From NCBI RefSeq assembly GCF_015776785.2, contig NZ_LFMD02000005.1:148818-212817 (forward strand): a stretch of DNA of 64,000 bases, read 5' to 3'. The notes under the pieces are model-generated. The model saw nothing but the letters and a program-made list of their open reading frames with translations, did not search any database and was not told the origin of the DNA. How positions within the stretch are numbered: the stretch's first letter is position 1; every line of letters begins with the position of its first letter. This document shows, piece after piece, positions 26,930 to 35,318 of this stretch. This stretch comes from Kitasatospora sp. SUK 42 (GTDB taxonomy: Bacteria > Actinomycetota > Actinomycetes > Streptomycetales > Streptomycetaceae). A program made the translations under genes and the position numbers.

Positions 26930-27482
26930 ACAGGTCCTCTCGACAAGCCCCGGGCGGGCAGGCGGAACCAGGCCCGGGACATGGGCCGGCCGTCGCACTC
27001 ACCGCACTCGATGGGCGGCCGGACACGTGTCGGACGTGCCGTGCCGCCCCGGTCACCTCCGCTCGCCGACGGCCTGTTCGAGCCGGTCTCGTCGGCGGGC
27101 ACCGCCCTCGCGCCGGGGGTCAGTCGGCGGGCCGTGCGTCGGGGTGGACCCGGGTGGCGCTCGTTGCGCCGCCAATGAAGCTAGGGGCATGACGGAGCCT
27201 CAGCAAGCGATTCTTGGTCGCCGCAGGTCAGATGACTGTTACCGGCGGTATCGATCAAGAACGTGCGCCCGATATGACCGCATTTGACCACATTTTCTAG
27301 ATCAAATGATCAATCTTCGTGCTTGCGCTCACACCTATCCATCCGTGAAGCGCCGCACACCATCCACACACCGCGACCACTTCCTGACGCACCGTCACCA
27401 TCGCAACCGGAGTTCCCGATTCCGTGCGGCCGCCAAGTGGGATCCACCACACCCGGCACCCTCCGCGACCGCGTGATCGCGC
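26930..27482. other. 553-bp region holding the Rpf promoter and long leader
   Basis: Between the NarL-type regulator (its 3' end at 27483) and the Rpf gene. A promoter-like pair at 27178-27206 would give about 240 nt of untranslated leader, GC-rich and hairpin-prone. An AT-rich patch at 27220-27320 contains the palindrome GATCA-AA-TGATC (27300-27311). I find no protein-coding frame with good bias. Confidence 0.6.
27178..27206 (-). promoter_or_regulatory. Candidate sigma70-type promoter for the Rpf/LysM gene
   Basis: On the minus strand TTGCTG (27206-27201) and TAGCTT (27183-27178) are separated by 17 bp, matching -35 and -10 hexamers. Predicted transcription start is near 27171. Confidence 0.45.
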
Positions 27483-28151
27483 TCAGTCGCGCCCGTCGAG
27501 CTCCGCGTCCCGCGCCAGCAGGGCCGCCTGCACCCGGTTCTCGCAGCCCAGCTTGGCCAGGATCCGGCTGACGTACGTCTTCACGGTCGCCTCGCTCATG
27601 TGGATCCGCGCCCCCGCGTCCGCGTTCGACAGACCCTCACCGAGCAGCGCCAGCACCTCCAGCTCGCGCGCGGTGAGCACCTCCAGCCGGCGCCGGGCCG
27701 CGGCGCTGCGGGCGGCCGCCGAGGGGCCGCGCCCGGCGGCCAGCGAGTCGACGATGTGCCGGGTGGCGGCCGGGGAGAGGAAGGCGTTCCCGCTGGCCGC
27801 CGCCCGTACGGCCTGGATCAGCTCGTTCGGCGCGGTGTCCTTGAGCAGGAATCCGGCGCCGCCATCGGTCACGGCGCGCAGGACGTTCTCGCGCTCCCCG
27901 AAGGTGGTGAGGATGATCGCCCGTGCGCCGGGCGCGACCCTCGCCAGCTCCCCGAGCGCCGTCAGCCCGTCCATCACCGGCATCTGAATGTCCAGCAGCA
28001 CCACGTCCACCCGGTGCGCCCGGGCCAGCTCCAGCGCCTCCCGGCCGTCGGCGGCCTCGGCGACCACCTCGATGTCGTCGGCCGAGCCCAGGATCATCCT
28101 GATCCCGGCCCGGATGAGCGGCTCGTCGTCGGCGACGAGGACTCGGATCAC
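27483..28151 (-). CDS. NarL/LuxR-type response regulator
   Basis: A 222-residue regulator. The receiver domain has the acidic pocket VLVADDEPLIRAG, phosphoacceptor Asp in VVLLDIQMPVMDGL (about residue 54), LTTFGE and Lys in FLLKDTAP. The LuxR-type HTH reads LTARELEVLALLGEGLSNADAGARIHMSEATVKTYVSRILAKLG. It is transcribed after the kinase gene with a 141-bp gap. The paired kinase carries an unusual C-terminal extracytoplasmic domain, so an envelope signal is plausible. The regulon is unknown. Confidence 0.93.
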   Translation of the reverse strand: MIRVLVADDEPLIRAGIRMILGSADDIEVVAEAADGREALELARAHRVDVVLLDIQMPVMDGLTALGELARVAPGARAIILTTFGERENVLRAVTDGGAGFLLKDTAPNELIQAVRAAASGNAFLSPAATRHIVDSLAAGRGPSAAARSAAARRRLEVLTARELEVLALLGEGLSNADAGARIHMSEATVKTYVSRILAKLGCENRVQAALLARDAELDGRD

Positions 28152-28292
28152 TGCTGGTCATTCCCCTCGAACGGCAGGTCGGCTGCCGCACCATCCTCAC
28201 ATCCCGCCGGGCCCGGCCCGCACCACCCCCGGCCCGAACCGACCCGGTACCAGCCGCCCGGCCCTCCCCGCCTCCCGGGAGCACGCGGGCGC

Positions 28293-29951
28293 TCAGTTCT
28301 TGCTGACGTACTCCTGCTTGTCCACCAACGCGCCGTCCTTGAAGCAGAACCTCGCCACGTGCTGCTCGTTCCAGGCCACGCCGCCCTCGCCGTCCAGGAC
28401 GAACCAGCGGCAGTGCGCGCCCGCCGGCACCTCGGGGCCGGTGCCCTTGTAGTCCTCGGTGAAGAAGTCGCTGCCCCGCGGCAGCGTGCGCAGCACCTCG
28501 GACTCCGCGGTGCCGACCGTGATCCGGTCGAACACCGACTTGCTCACCGTCGCGTCGTTGGTGCCCTGGACGAACGCGACCACGCCCCAGACCAGCAGGC
28601 CCAGCACGGTCAGCGCGACCACGCCCACCCCGACCCCGCAGCCGATCGCCGGGCTGCGCCGCCCGCCGTCCACCTCGTCGGCGGGCGACAGGCCGTCCAG
28701 CGCCCAGTCGTCGAGCCCGGCCACCGCGCCGTCCTGCTCCTCCCCCTCGTACGGCAGCACGGCCGCGAGCCGGAAGCCCAGCTCGGGCGTCGGCCCGGCG
28801 TGCACCATGCCGCCGACCAACCGGGCGCGCTCCCGCAGGCCGGCCAGCCCCTGACCGCCGCTCACCGCCTGGCCCGCGCCGGAGCGCGCGCCGACGAGCT
28901 CCGGCGCACGGGGGTTGGTCACCTCCACCACCAGCGCATCCGGTTCGTACCGGAGCGCGACCGCGATCGGTGCGCCGGGGGCGTGCTTGTGCGCGTTGGT
29001 GAGCGCCTCCTGCACGATCCGGTACGCCGCGTGGTCGACCGCGGCCGCCAGCGGACGCCGCTCCCCCTCCGCCGAGAACGCCACCCGCGCCCCGGCCGCC
29101 AGGGAGGACTCCACCAGCCCCGCGATCCCGTCCACCCCGCCCCGGGCCGCCGCCCCACCCGACGGGCCGGCCACCGGCGGCAACGCCGTCGACTCGTCGT
29201 GCAGCACCCCGACCACCTCGCGCAGCTCGCGCATCGCGGCCACCGCCGCCTGCCGCAGCACCCCGACCGCCTCCCGCTGCCGGTCGTTCAGCGTACGGTC
29301 CACCTCCAGCGCGCCCGAGTGCACGGAGATCAGCGCGAGCTGGTGGCCCAGGCTGTCGTGCATGTCCTGGGCGATCCGGTGCCGTTCGCGCAGCCGCGCC
29401 TGGTGCACCACCATCACCCGCTCGCGCAGCAGCTGGTCGTTGCGCTCGCGCAGCGCGTCCAGCAGCGCGCGCCGCTGCGCCCGGTAGCGGCCGTAGAGCG
29501 CGGGCAGCACCGCGAGCACCAGGAAGCCGGCCAGCGAAAGCCCGATGATCAGCTTGGGCGAGGCCGAGCCCATGTCCTTCAGCACCCCGGACACCATGAA
29601 CAGCAACCAGCTCGCCGTGAACGCCCCGACCAGCGCCCAGACCCGGCGGATCCGCGCCCCGGCCGTCCAGCCCACGCACACCAGCAGCAGCACCGACCCG
29701 ACCGACCAGCCCGTCACCACCGCGGTCAGCATCAGCACGGGCGCCGGGAACCCCCGCCGCAGCACCCACAGCACGGCGACGGCCAGCCCGACCGGCAGCG
29801 TCAGCCCACTGTCGGCCACCGCCTCCAGCAGGGCGGCGAACCCGGCCATCAGCAGCGTCAACAGGGCCTCGCCCACCACCCGCCGGGGCGGCCAGGGCCC
29901 CGGCAGCGCCGTCCGTACCACCTTCGACCAGGCCCGTGCGATCGCATCCAC
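28293..29951 (-). CDS. Sensor histidine kinase with extra transmembrane helix and BamE-like tail
   Basis: A 552-residue NarX/DesK-class kinase. Five or so N-terminal hydrophobic helices (~30-155) precede the HisKA_3 helix ERHRIAQDMHDSLGHQL with phosphoacceptor His198. HATPase motifs follow: VQEALTNAHKHAPG, and GQGLAGLRERARLVGG in G-box position. Family members usually end about residue 400. Here a further membrane helix (CGVGVGVVALTVLGLLVWGV, ~438-457) leads to an ~85-residue segment with FDRITVGTAESEVLRTLPRGS. That motif matches the SmpA/OmlA/BamE-type fold and would lie outside the cell. It ends 22 bp after the PP2C gene stop region and precedes the response regulator. Confidence 0.85.
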   Translation of the reverse strand: MDAIARAWSKVVRTALPGPWPPRRVVGEALLTLLMAGFAALLEAVADSGLTLPVGLAVAVLWVLRRGFPAPVLMLTAVVTGWSVGSVLLLVCVGWTAGARIRRVWALVGAFTASWLLFMVSGVLKDMGSASPKLIIGLSLAGFLVLAVLPALYGRYRAQRRALLDALRERNDQLLRERVMVVHQARLRERHRIAQDMHDSLGHQLALISVHSGALEVDRTLNDRQREAVGVLRQAAVAAMRELREVVGVLHDESTALPPVAGPSGGAAARGGVDGIAGLVESSLAAGARVAFSAEGERRPLAAAVDHAAYRIVQEALTNAHKHAPGAPIAVALRYEPDALVVEVTNPRAPELVGARSGAGQAVSGGQGLAGLRERARLVGGMVHAGPTPELGFRLAAVLPYEGEEQDGAVAGLDDWALDGLSPADEVDGGRRSPAIGCGVGVGVVALTVLGLLVWGVVAFVQGTNDATVSKSVFDRITVGTAESEVLRTLPRGSDFFTEDYKGTGPEVPAGAHCRWFVLDGEGGVAWNEQHVARFCFKDGALVDKQEYVSKN

Positions 29952-29972
29952 CCGACGAGGCTAGCGGGCCGG

Positions 29973-32504
29973 TCACCGGTCCCGCGGTCCCCCTTCGTCG
30001 CCGTCCGGACCGACGAAAGTCGACCGTCCGAAGGCCGTGAGCAGCAGCGCCACGTCGTCCACCCGCCCGGAGGAGCCGACCTCGCGCAGCAGCCGCTCGG
30101 CCAGATCCTCCAGGTCCTCCCCCGTCCGGCCGTGCGCCAGCGCGGCCCGCAGCCGGTCCACCCCCTGGTCGATCGCCAGTGCCGGGTCCTCCACCAGCCC
30201 GTCCGTGTAGAGGGCGATCACCCCGCCGGTCCGCAGCCGCAGCCCGCTGACCGGGTACTCGGCGCCCTCGTCCACCCCCAGCAGCGGCCCGCCCGGGACG
30301 TACAGCGCCTCCGCTCGGCCGTCCGAGTGACGCAGCACCGGCGGCAGGTGTCCGGCACGGGCGATCCGCACCACGCCGTCGGCGGGGGTGAGGCGGACCA
30401 GGCAGCAGCTGGCGAGCAGCCCCGGATCGAGGTCCAGCAGCAGCCGGTTGGTCCGGGCCAGCACCTCGCCGGGCGGCTCGCCGCCGCTGGCGAAGGCGCG
30501 GACCGCGCTGCGCAGCTGGCCCATCGCGGCGGCGGCGCCCACGTTGTGGCCCTCGACGTCCCCGATCACCAGGGTCAGGTCGGCGCCGGTGGTGATCGCG
30601 TCGTACCAGTCGCCGCCGATCTCCATGCCCTGGGTGCCCGGCAGGTAGCGGGCGGCGGTCCGGATCCCCGGCACCCGCGGGAGCCGGTGCGGCAGCAGGC
30701 CCTGCTGCAGGCCGCGGGCGAGCGTGAACTCCGCGTCGTACAGCCGGGCGCGCTCCAGGGCCTGGGCGATGAAGCCGGCGAGGCCGGTGAGCAGGCCGCG
30801 CTCCTCGACGGTGAAGGAGTGCGGGCGCTCGAAGCCGAGGATGCAACTGCCCACCGGGCGGCCCGAGGCGAGCAGCGGAAGGAAGGCCCAGGCGCCCATC
30901 TCGTCCAGGACCAGCCCGGGGTAGGCGGTGGCCAGCTCCCGGACCGACTCGAAGAAGATCGGGGTGCGGGAGCTGAGCGTCTCGGCGCCGGGGACGCGGG
31001 CATCGATCGGAGTGCCCTCGAAGGCGTCCAGGAAGCCGTCCGGGTAGCCGGTCTGTGACACCAGGTGCAGCCGCCGGTCGCGCACCCCGTAGATGGCGAG
31101 CTCCTGCCCGCCGAAGGCCGGGAGGATCTCCTCGGCCACCGCCCGGCACACGTCGCGCACGGTGACGGCCTCGGTGAGTGCGCTGGCGAGCTGGAGCAGG
31201 TGGTGGGTGCTGCCCACCCCGCTCGTGCCGGTACCGGCCGTGGCGGTGGGCGGCGGCGGGGCGGCGGCGGGCGGCTCGGCCGCATCCGGCGGGGCCTCGG
31301 CGGCGACCACCTGGCCCGTCACGCCGGACGGGTCGGGGTAGAGCGAGAAGGCCAGCCAGCCGTCCGGCGGGCGGGGGGTCAGGAAGGCGGTGGGCCGCTG
31401 GGAGAGCAGGGCGGCGCGGTAGCGGTTCTCGTAGAAGGGGTCGGCGAGCCAGGACAGCGCCTCCCACGGGTGGTGGCCGACCAGCTCCTCCCGGCGGGCC
31501 CCCAGCAGCGGCTCGGCGGCCCGGTTGACGTAGCCGATCAGACCGTCCGGGTCGAGCGAGAACACGCCCTCGCGCAGCCGCTCGACGGCGGCCGCGGCGG
31601 CGCTGAGGGTCCGCACGTCCAGGACGGCGCCGACCAGGTGGGTCCGGCCGTCGGAGATCGCTCCGGGTATCCGGGCCCACAGCTCCACGGGGTACGGGCG
31701 GTCGTCCGGCCCGAGCACCCGCACCCGGGCGCCCAGCACCTCGCCGCGCTCCAGGGCGGTCCGGGCGGCGGCCCGGAACTCCGGCAGGTCCCCGGGGGCG
31801 ATCCGGCGGTGCAGACAGGCCACCGTGCCGTCGAACCCGCCGGGCGCGAAGCCGAAGATCTCCCGGAACTGCGCGTCGGCGGCGAGCGCGCCGGTGGCCA
31901 CGTCCCAGTCGAACAGCCCCACCCGGGTGGTCGGCACCGCCGGCGCCGGCAGCTCGACCACGGCCGTGTCCCCGCCCGGCTCCACCGACCGCCCGGCCTC
32001 CGCCAGCCCGTCCAGCCCCGCGCCGAGCCAGGAGGCCACGGCGGCCACCTGCGGAGCCTCCGCGGCCGGCACGCCCTCGTCCGAGGCGGGCCACAGCAGG
32101 GTCAGCACCCCGAACCGCTCCCCGCCGTGCCCCACCGGCACGCCCAGCGAGACGAAGTCGTACGGCAGGCCGACGGCGAGCTGCGGGAAGCGCCGCATGG
32201 TGTCCTCGTTGTTGATCAGCTCGACGGGCCGCCCGGTCCGGAAGCAGACCGCGACCGGCAGCGGCCCGGTGGCCGCCACCCGCCGGAACGGGCTCATGAT
32301 CGACAGCGGCACCCCCGCGATGGTCCGCAGCACCAGCGACCGGCCGTCCCGCGAACGCAGGTACACCAGCACCCCGTACGCCCCGGTCGACCCGAGCACC
32401 CGGCGCACGGCCGCCGCCAGCAGGCGGTCCCGCGCATGAACCGCCTCGGAGACCGCCTCACGGACCGGCTCAGCGGCCCCACCGGTCTCATCCGGAAGGC
32501 GCAT
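29973..32504 (-). CDS. GAF/PAS-containing PP2C (SpoIIE-type) phosphatase
   Basis: An 843-residue soluble regulatory phosphatase. Order: GAF-like domain (~20-170), PAS domain (~195-305, FDWDVATGALAADAQFREIFGF), second PAS (~310-400, FSLDPDGLIGYVNRAAEPLLG), Pro/Ala linker, GAF (~440-600), and C-terminal SpoIIE/PP2C (~620-830). The metal Asp residues of the last are in GGDWYDA and VIGDVEGHN, with ALYTDGLVE near the end. Such proteins dephosphorylate anti-anti-sigma factors and so release stress sigma factors; streptomycetes hold many. It is 21 bp upstream of the kinase gene and probably co-transcribed, suggesting phosphatase and two-component outputs are linked. Confidence 0.92.
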   Translation of the reverse strand: MRLPDETGGAAEPVREAVSEAVHARDRLLAAAVRRVLGSTGAYGVLVYLRSRDGRSLVLRTIAGVPLSIMSPFRRVAATGPLPVAVCFRTGRPVELINNEDTMRRFPQLAVGLPYDFVSLGVPVGHGGERFGVLTLLWPASDEGVPAAEAPQVAAVASWLGAGLDGLAEAGRSVEPGGDTAVVELPAPAVPTTRVGLFDWDVATGALAADAQFREIFGFAPGGFDGTVACLHRRIAPGDLPEFRAAARTALERGEVLGARVRVLGPDDRPYPVELWARIPGAISDGRTHLVGAVLDVRTLSAAAAAVERLREGVFSLDPDGLIGYVNRAAEPLLGARREELVGHHPWEALSWLADPFYENRYRAALLSQRPTAFLTPRPPDGWLAFSLYPDPSGVTGQVVAAEAPPDAAEPPAAAPPPPTATAGTGTSGVGSTHHLLQLASALTEAVTVRDVCRAVAEEILPAFGGQELAIYGVRDRRLHLVSQTGYPDGFLDAFEGTPIDARVPGAETLSSRTPIFFESVRELATAYPGLVLDEMGAWAFLPLLASGRPVGSCILGFERPHSFTVEERGLLTGLAGFIAQALERARLYDAEFTLARGLQQGLLPHRLPRVPGIRTAARYLPGTQGMEIGGDWYDAITTGADLTLVIGDVEGHNVGAAAAMGQLRSAVRAFASGGEPPGEVLARTNRLLLDLDPGLLASCCLVRLTPADGVVRIARAGHLPPVLRHSDGRAEALYVPGGPLLGVDEGAEYPVSGLRLRTGGVIALYTDGLVEDPALAIDQGVDRLRAALAHGRTGEDLEDLAERLLREVGSSGRVDDVALLLTAFGRSTFVGPDGDEGGPRDR

Positions 32505-32587
32505 GCTCTCTTGCTACGTCCCACCCGCAACCCTGTCAACACGAACACCTGCGACCCGAGCCGCCCGCCGGCCGACGGGGTGAGCGT

Positions 32588-33154
32588 TCAGATCCCGGGG
32601 AGGTCGATCTCCACCGGGTACGGCGCCACGGCCTTGACCAGCCCGGTGAACAGCTCACCCGCCTCGTACGACCGACTCGCCGGGTCGAGCACGTACGTGT
32701 GGACGATCGGCACCCGACCGGCAGCCTGCTCGACCCTCCAGTAGAAGGGGATGCCCGCCTTGGCGTACTGGTCGAACTTGACTACCCGGTCGGTGGTCTC
32801 CGAGCCCGGCGAGACCACCTCGACCAGCAGCAGCACGTGGTCCGGTCTGGTGGGCGACTCGTCGATGGCGTCCGCACGGTAGACCACCACGTCCGGCCGA
32901 CGGTTGTTGAGCGGCACGTCCTGCAACCGCACGTCGAAGTCGGTGTCGGCGTTCCACTCCGCACCGCCCGCCGCGTCCAGAGCGTTCGCCAGGAGGCGCG
33001 CCAAACGGTTGTGGCGCTTCGAGGCGCTCGGACTCACGACGACCATCCCGTCGACGATCTCGATGCCCGCGCACTGTTCCTCGGACCAGGAGTCGTACTC
33101 CTCACTGGTGATCTGCCGGTGCATCCACTCGGGTGCGATCATCTCGGCCGTCAC
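32588..33154 (-). CDS. Uma2-family PD-(D/E)xK nuclease-fold protein
   Basis: A 188-residue Uma2/DUF820 protein with restriction-endonuclease fold. Motif residues are Glu in EIVDGMVVVSP, Asp in RRPDVVVYR, and the E-x-K-like pair in LLVEVVSPGSETTDRVVKFDQYAKAGIPFYWRVE. GTG 33154 is chosen since GGGGGAGG lies 7 nt upstream; the ATG at 33142 is an alternative. The family is common in streptomycetes and cyanobacteria, often as solitary genes of unknown role. Nothing around it suggests a toxin-antitoxin or restriction setting. Confidence 0.87.
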   Translation of the reverse strand: MTAEMIAPEWMHRQITSEEYDSWSEEQCAGIEIVDGMVVVSPSASKRHNRLARLLANALDAAGGAEWNADTDFDVRLQDVPLNNRRPDVVVYRADAIDESPTRPDHVLLLVEVVSPGSETTDRVVKFDQYAKAGIPFYWRVEQAAGRVPIVHTYVLDPASRSYEAGELFTGLVKAVAPYPVEIDLPGI

Positions 33155-33305
33155 GGCGTACCTCCCCCGGTCTCCTCGGCGGGCCTGTGCTGTGTGCCAC
33201 AGCCTAGTACGGCCGCTGTGATCGTCTCGGGTGGTTCGGGTGCCGTTCGATATCCTCCCGGCGAGTGGCGGCGACGAGGCCGCCGGGGGTGGAAGCGAGA
33301 GCCGT

Positions 33306-34601
33306 ATGCAGTCGCCGTCGTCCGAGGGGGCCGCGCGGGAGACGTCGTGGCAGTGGGACGAGGCCGGCGGCGGGGCGGAGGCGCCCGGGGACGTGATCGG
33401 CGGCGGGGGCGGGCCGCGGCTGAGCCGGCGCGGGGTGCTGGTGGGGGCCGGGGTGCTGGCGGCCGGCGGGGCGGCGTGGGCGTTCGCCGGCTCGGGTGGG
33501 GACGGGCCGAAGCCGCAGCCGACCGCGCTGTCCGGGCCGAAGCCGCTGTGGACGTACCGGGGGCCGGAGGCGATGACCCCCGAGCGGCTGGTCTCCCTGC
33601 CGCGCCACCCGGCGTACCTGTCCAAGGCCGGGCTGCAGGTGCTCGACCCCGTCAGCGGCGACCCTCGGCGGCTGCTGGTCTTCGACCCGCCGCGGCCCGC
33701 GGACTGGCCGAGCGACCTGGAACTGCCCGGCGGGAAGGTCGTGCTCGGGCCCGAGCACCTCCTCTCCGCCACCTCCCGGGGCCACATCGACGCCCACCAC
33801 CTCACCGACCCGGGCGGCGACTGGAGCGAGCCGCTGCCCGACGAGCTGCAGGGCCAGACCAGGCTCGCCGGCGTCGACGGCATCTTCCTCTACGGCAGTG
33901 TCTGGGGCGACCCCCGGCGGGACGGCACCCCTCCGGAGGACCGGGTCTTCGCTCTGCGGCTCGCCGACCATTCCTTCGACTGGACCGTCCGCACGGAGGG
34001 CACCGAGCAGCCGGTCACCCCCGCCACCGGATTCGGCCTGGTCCTGGCCTGCGTCCGCTCCCTCGGCGGCCGTACCCAGCTGGTGGCCCGGGAGGCCTTC
34101 ACCGGCCGCGAGCTGTGGACCGCCCCCGGCGCCGAGGACCTGCGCTGGTGCGTCACCGGTCTCCAGGAGCTCCTGGTCCCGGACGGCAACGGCGGCGTGC
34201 GCATGGTGAACCCCACTACGGGGGGGCCGGGTTGGAGCCACTCCCCGGCCCGGGGCGAGTCCTGGCGGGCGCTTCCGCCCGTCCTGGGGAGCGCCCAGGT
34301 GTTCGTCCCCCGCGACGACGGCGTCGTCAGCAGCCACGATCCGTCCACCGGCGCGGTGCTCTGGACCTGCCGGCTGCCGTTCCTCCTGGACCGCCGCAGC
34401 CGCCCCCTGGCCATCGGCGGCACGCTGTTCGTTCCGGGGCCGGCGGCCGGCGGGGTCGGCGCGATCGACACCGCGACCGGCCGGCTGCGGTGGACGTTCC
34501 GCGACTCCGGCCCGGGGCGGGACGTCTGGACCGTCTCCACCGACGGGAGCCGCCTCTACGCGGGCCACGACGACGTCCTGCACGCCCTGCCCCTGAACTG
34601 A
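33306..34601 (+). CDS. Exported PQQ-like beta-propeller protein
   Basis: A 431-residue protein. An acidic low-complexity N-terminus (residues 1-36) is followed by a Tat-like signal or anchor (LSRRGVLVGAGVLAAGGAAWAFAG, ~39-62). Then comes a PQQ-binding-like propeller made of repeats such as DPSTGAVLWTCRL, DTATGRLRWTFRD and AFTGRELWTAPG. These blades usually form protein-binding or quinone-binding platforms; no catalytic residues are evident. ATG 33306 with GGAAG upstream is preferred over 33231. The position of the propeller after a membrane anchor resembles extracytoplasmic domains of streptomycete kinases, but no kinase domain is present. Confidence 0.78.
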   Translation: MQSPSSEGAARETSWQWDEAGGGAEAPGDVIGGGGGPRLSRRGVLVGAGVLAAGGAAWAFAGSGGDGPKPQPTALSGPKPLWTYRGPEAMTPERLVSLPRHPAYLSKAGLQVLDPVSGDPRRLLVFDPPRPADWPSDLELPGGKVVLGPEHLLSATSRGHIDAHHLTDPGGDWSEPLPDELQGQTRLAGVDGIFLYGSVWGDPRRDGTPPEDRVFALRLADHSFDWTVRTEGTEQPVTPATGFGLVLACVRSLGGRTQLVAREAFTGRELWTAPGAEDLRWCVTGLQELLVPDGNGGVRMVNPTTGGPGWSHSPARGESWRALPPVLGSAQVFVPRDDGVVSSHDPSTGAVLWTCRLPFLLDRRSRPLAIGGTLFVPGPAAGGVGAIDTATGRLRWTFRDSGPGRDVWTVSTDGSRLYAGHDDVLHALPLN

Positions 34602-34682
34602 ACCGAACTTCGCCGAACGTGAGCCGGACGTGAACTGCGCCGAACTGGACCGAACGGCCGTACGAAGCGGCAGGATGGCCTG

Positions 34683-35318
34683 ATGCAGGTGCGCCCGATC
34701 TCCCCCGACAAGCTGGCCGAGCTGCTCGCCGACCGCATCGCCGCGCTGCCCGGCGCCGGTGAGCGCCGGCTGCGGGTGGCCGTGGACGGCGCCGCGGCCG
34801 CCCGGCCCGAGGTGCTGGCCGACGCGCTGGTGGAGCCGTTGCGGCTGCGCGGCCGCCCGGCGCTGCGGGTGTCGGCGGCGGGCTTCCTGCGCCCGGCCTC
34901 GATCCGGCTGGAGTACGGCCACCAGGACGCGGACGCCTTCCACGACCTCTGGCTGGACGACGGCGCCCTGCTGCGCGAGGTGCTGGATCCGCTGGAGCCG
35001 GGTGGCAGCGGCCGGGTGCTGCCTTCGCTGCGCGACCCGGCCACCGACCGTTCGACCCGCGCCCCGTACACCCAACTCCCGCCCGGCGGTGTGCTGTTGC
35101 TGGACGGCGCCCTGCTGCTGGGCCGCTGGCTGCCGCTGGAGCTGACCGTCCACCTGGCGCTCACCCCGGCCGCGCTGGCCCGCCGCACCCCGGACGACCA
35201 GCAGTGGACGCTGCCCGCCTTCGCCCGCTACGAGGCGGAGACCGGGCCCGCCGAGGCCGCCGACGTCACCGTGCGGATGGACGACCCGCGCCACCCCGCC
35301 CTGGTCGAGCGGACGTGA
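34683..35318 (+). CDS. Uridine kinase-like protein with lost P-loop
   Basis: A 211-residue protein with the overall course of Streptomyces uridine kinase-like P-loop proteins: a strand at RLRVAVDGAAAA, Asp-rich lid helices and an ALRVSAAGFLRPASIRLEYGHQD substrate segment. In active relatives the phosphate loop continues GPxAAGKTTLA. Here residues 35-44 read DGAAAARPEV, with neither the Gly-Lys nor the Ser/Thr, so ATP binding is doubtful. VLLLDGALLLGRWL provides a Walker B-like strand. The last 53 bp overlap the convergent Nei-type glycosylase gene. Likely a non-catalytic paralogue. Confidence 0.68.
   Translation: MQVRPISPDKLAELLADRIAALPGAGERRLRVAVDGAAAARPEVLADALVEPLRLRGRPALRVSAAGFLRPASIRLEYGHQDADAFHDLWLDDGALLREVLDPLEPGGSGRVLPSLRDPATDRSTRAPYTQLPPGGVLLLDGALLLGRWLPLELTVHLALTPAALARRTPDDQQWTLPAFARYEAETGPAEAADVTVRMDDPRHPALVERT

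Noticed and set aside
26930..27170. Definite ydaO (c-di-AMP) riboswitch call upstream of the Rpf gene
   Set aside because: The conserved sequence blocks could not be recognised by eye. It is kept only as a finding to be tested, not as a feature.
27637..32094. A 1485-codon minus-strand frame across the kinase and phosphatase genes
   Set aside because: It is out of register with all the kinase, PP2C and receiver motifs, and its composition is that of a frame shadow.
32588..33154. Uma2 protein as a toxin or restriction component
   Set aside because: There is no antitoxin-like or methylase gene next to it. Uma2 genes are abundant as singletons in streptomycetes.
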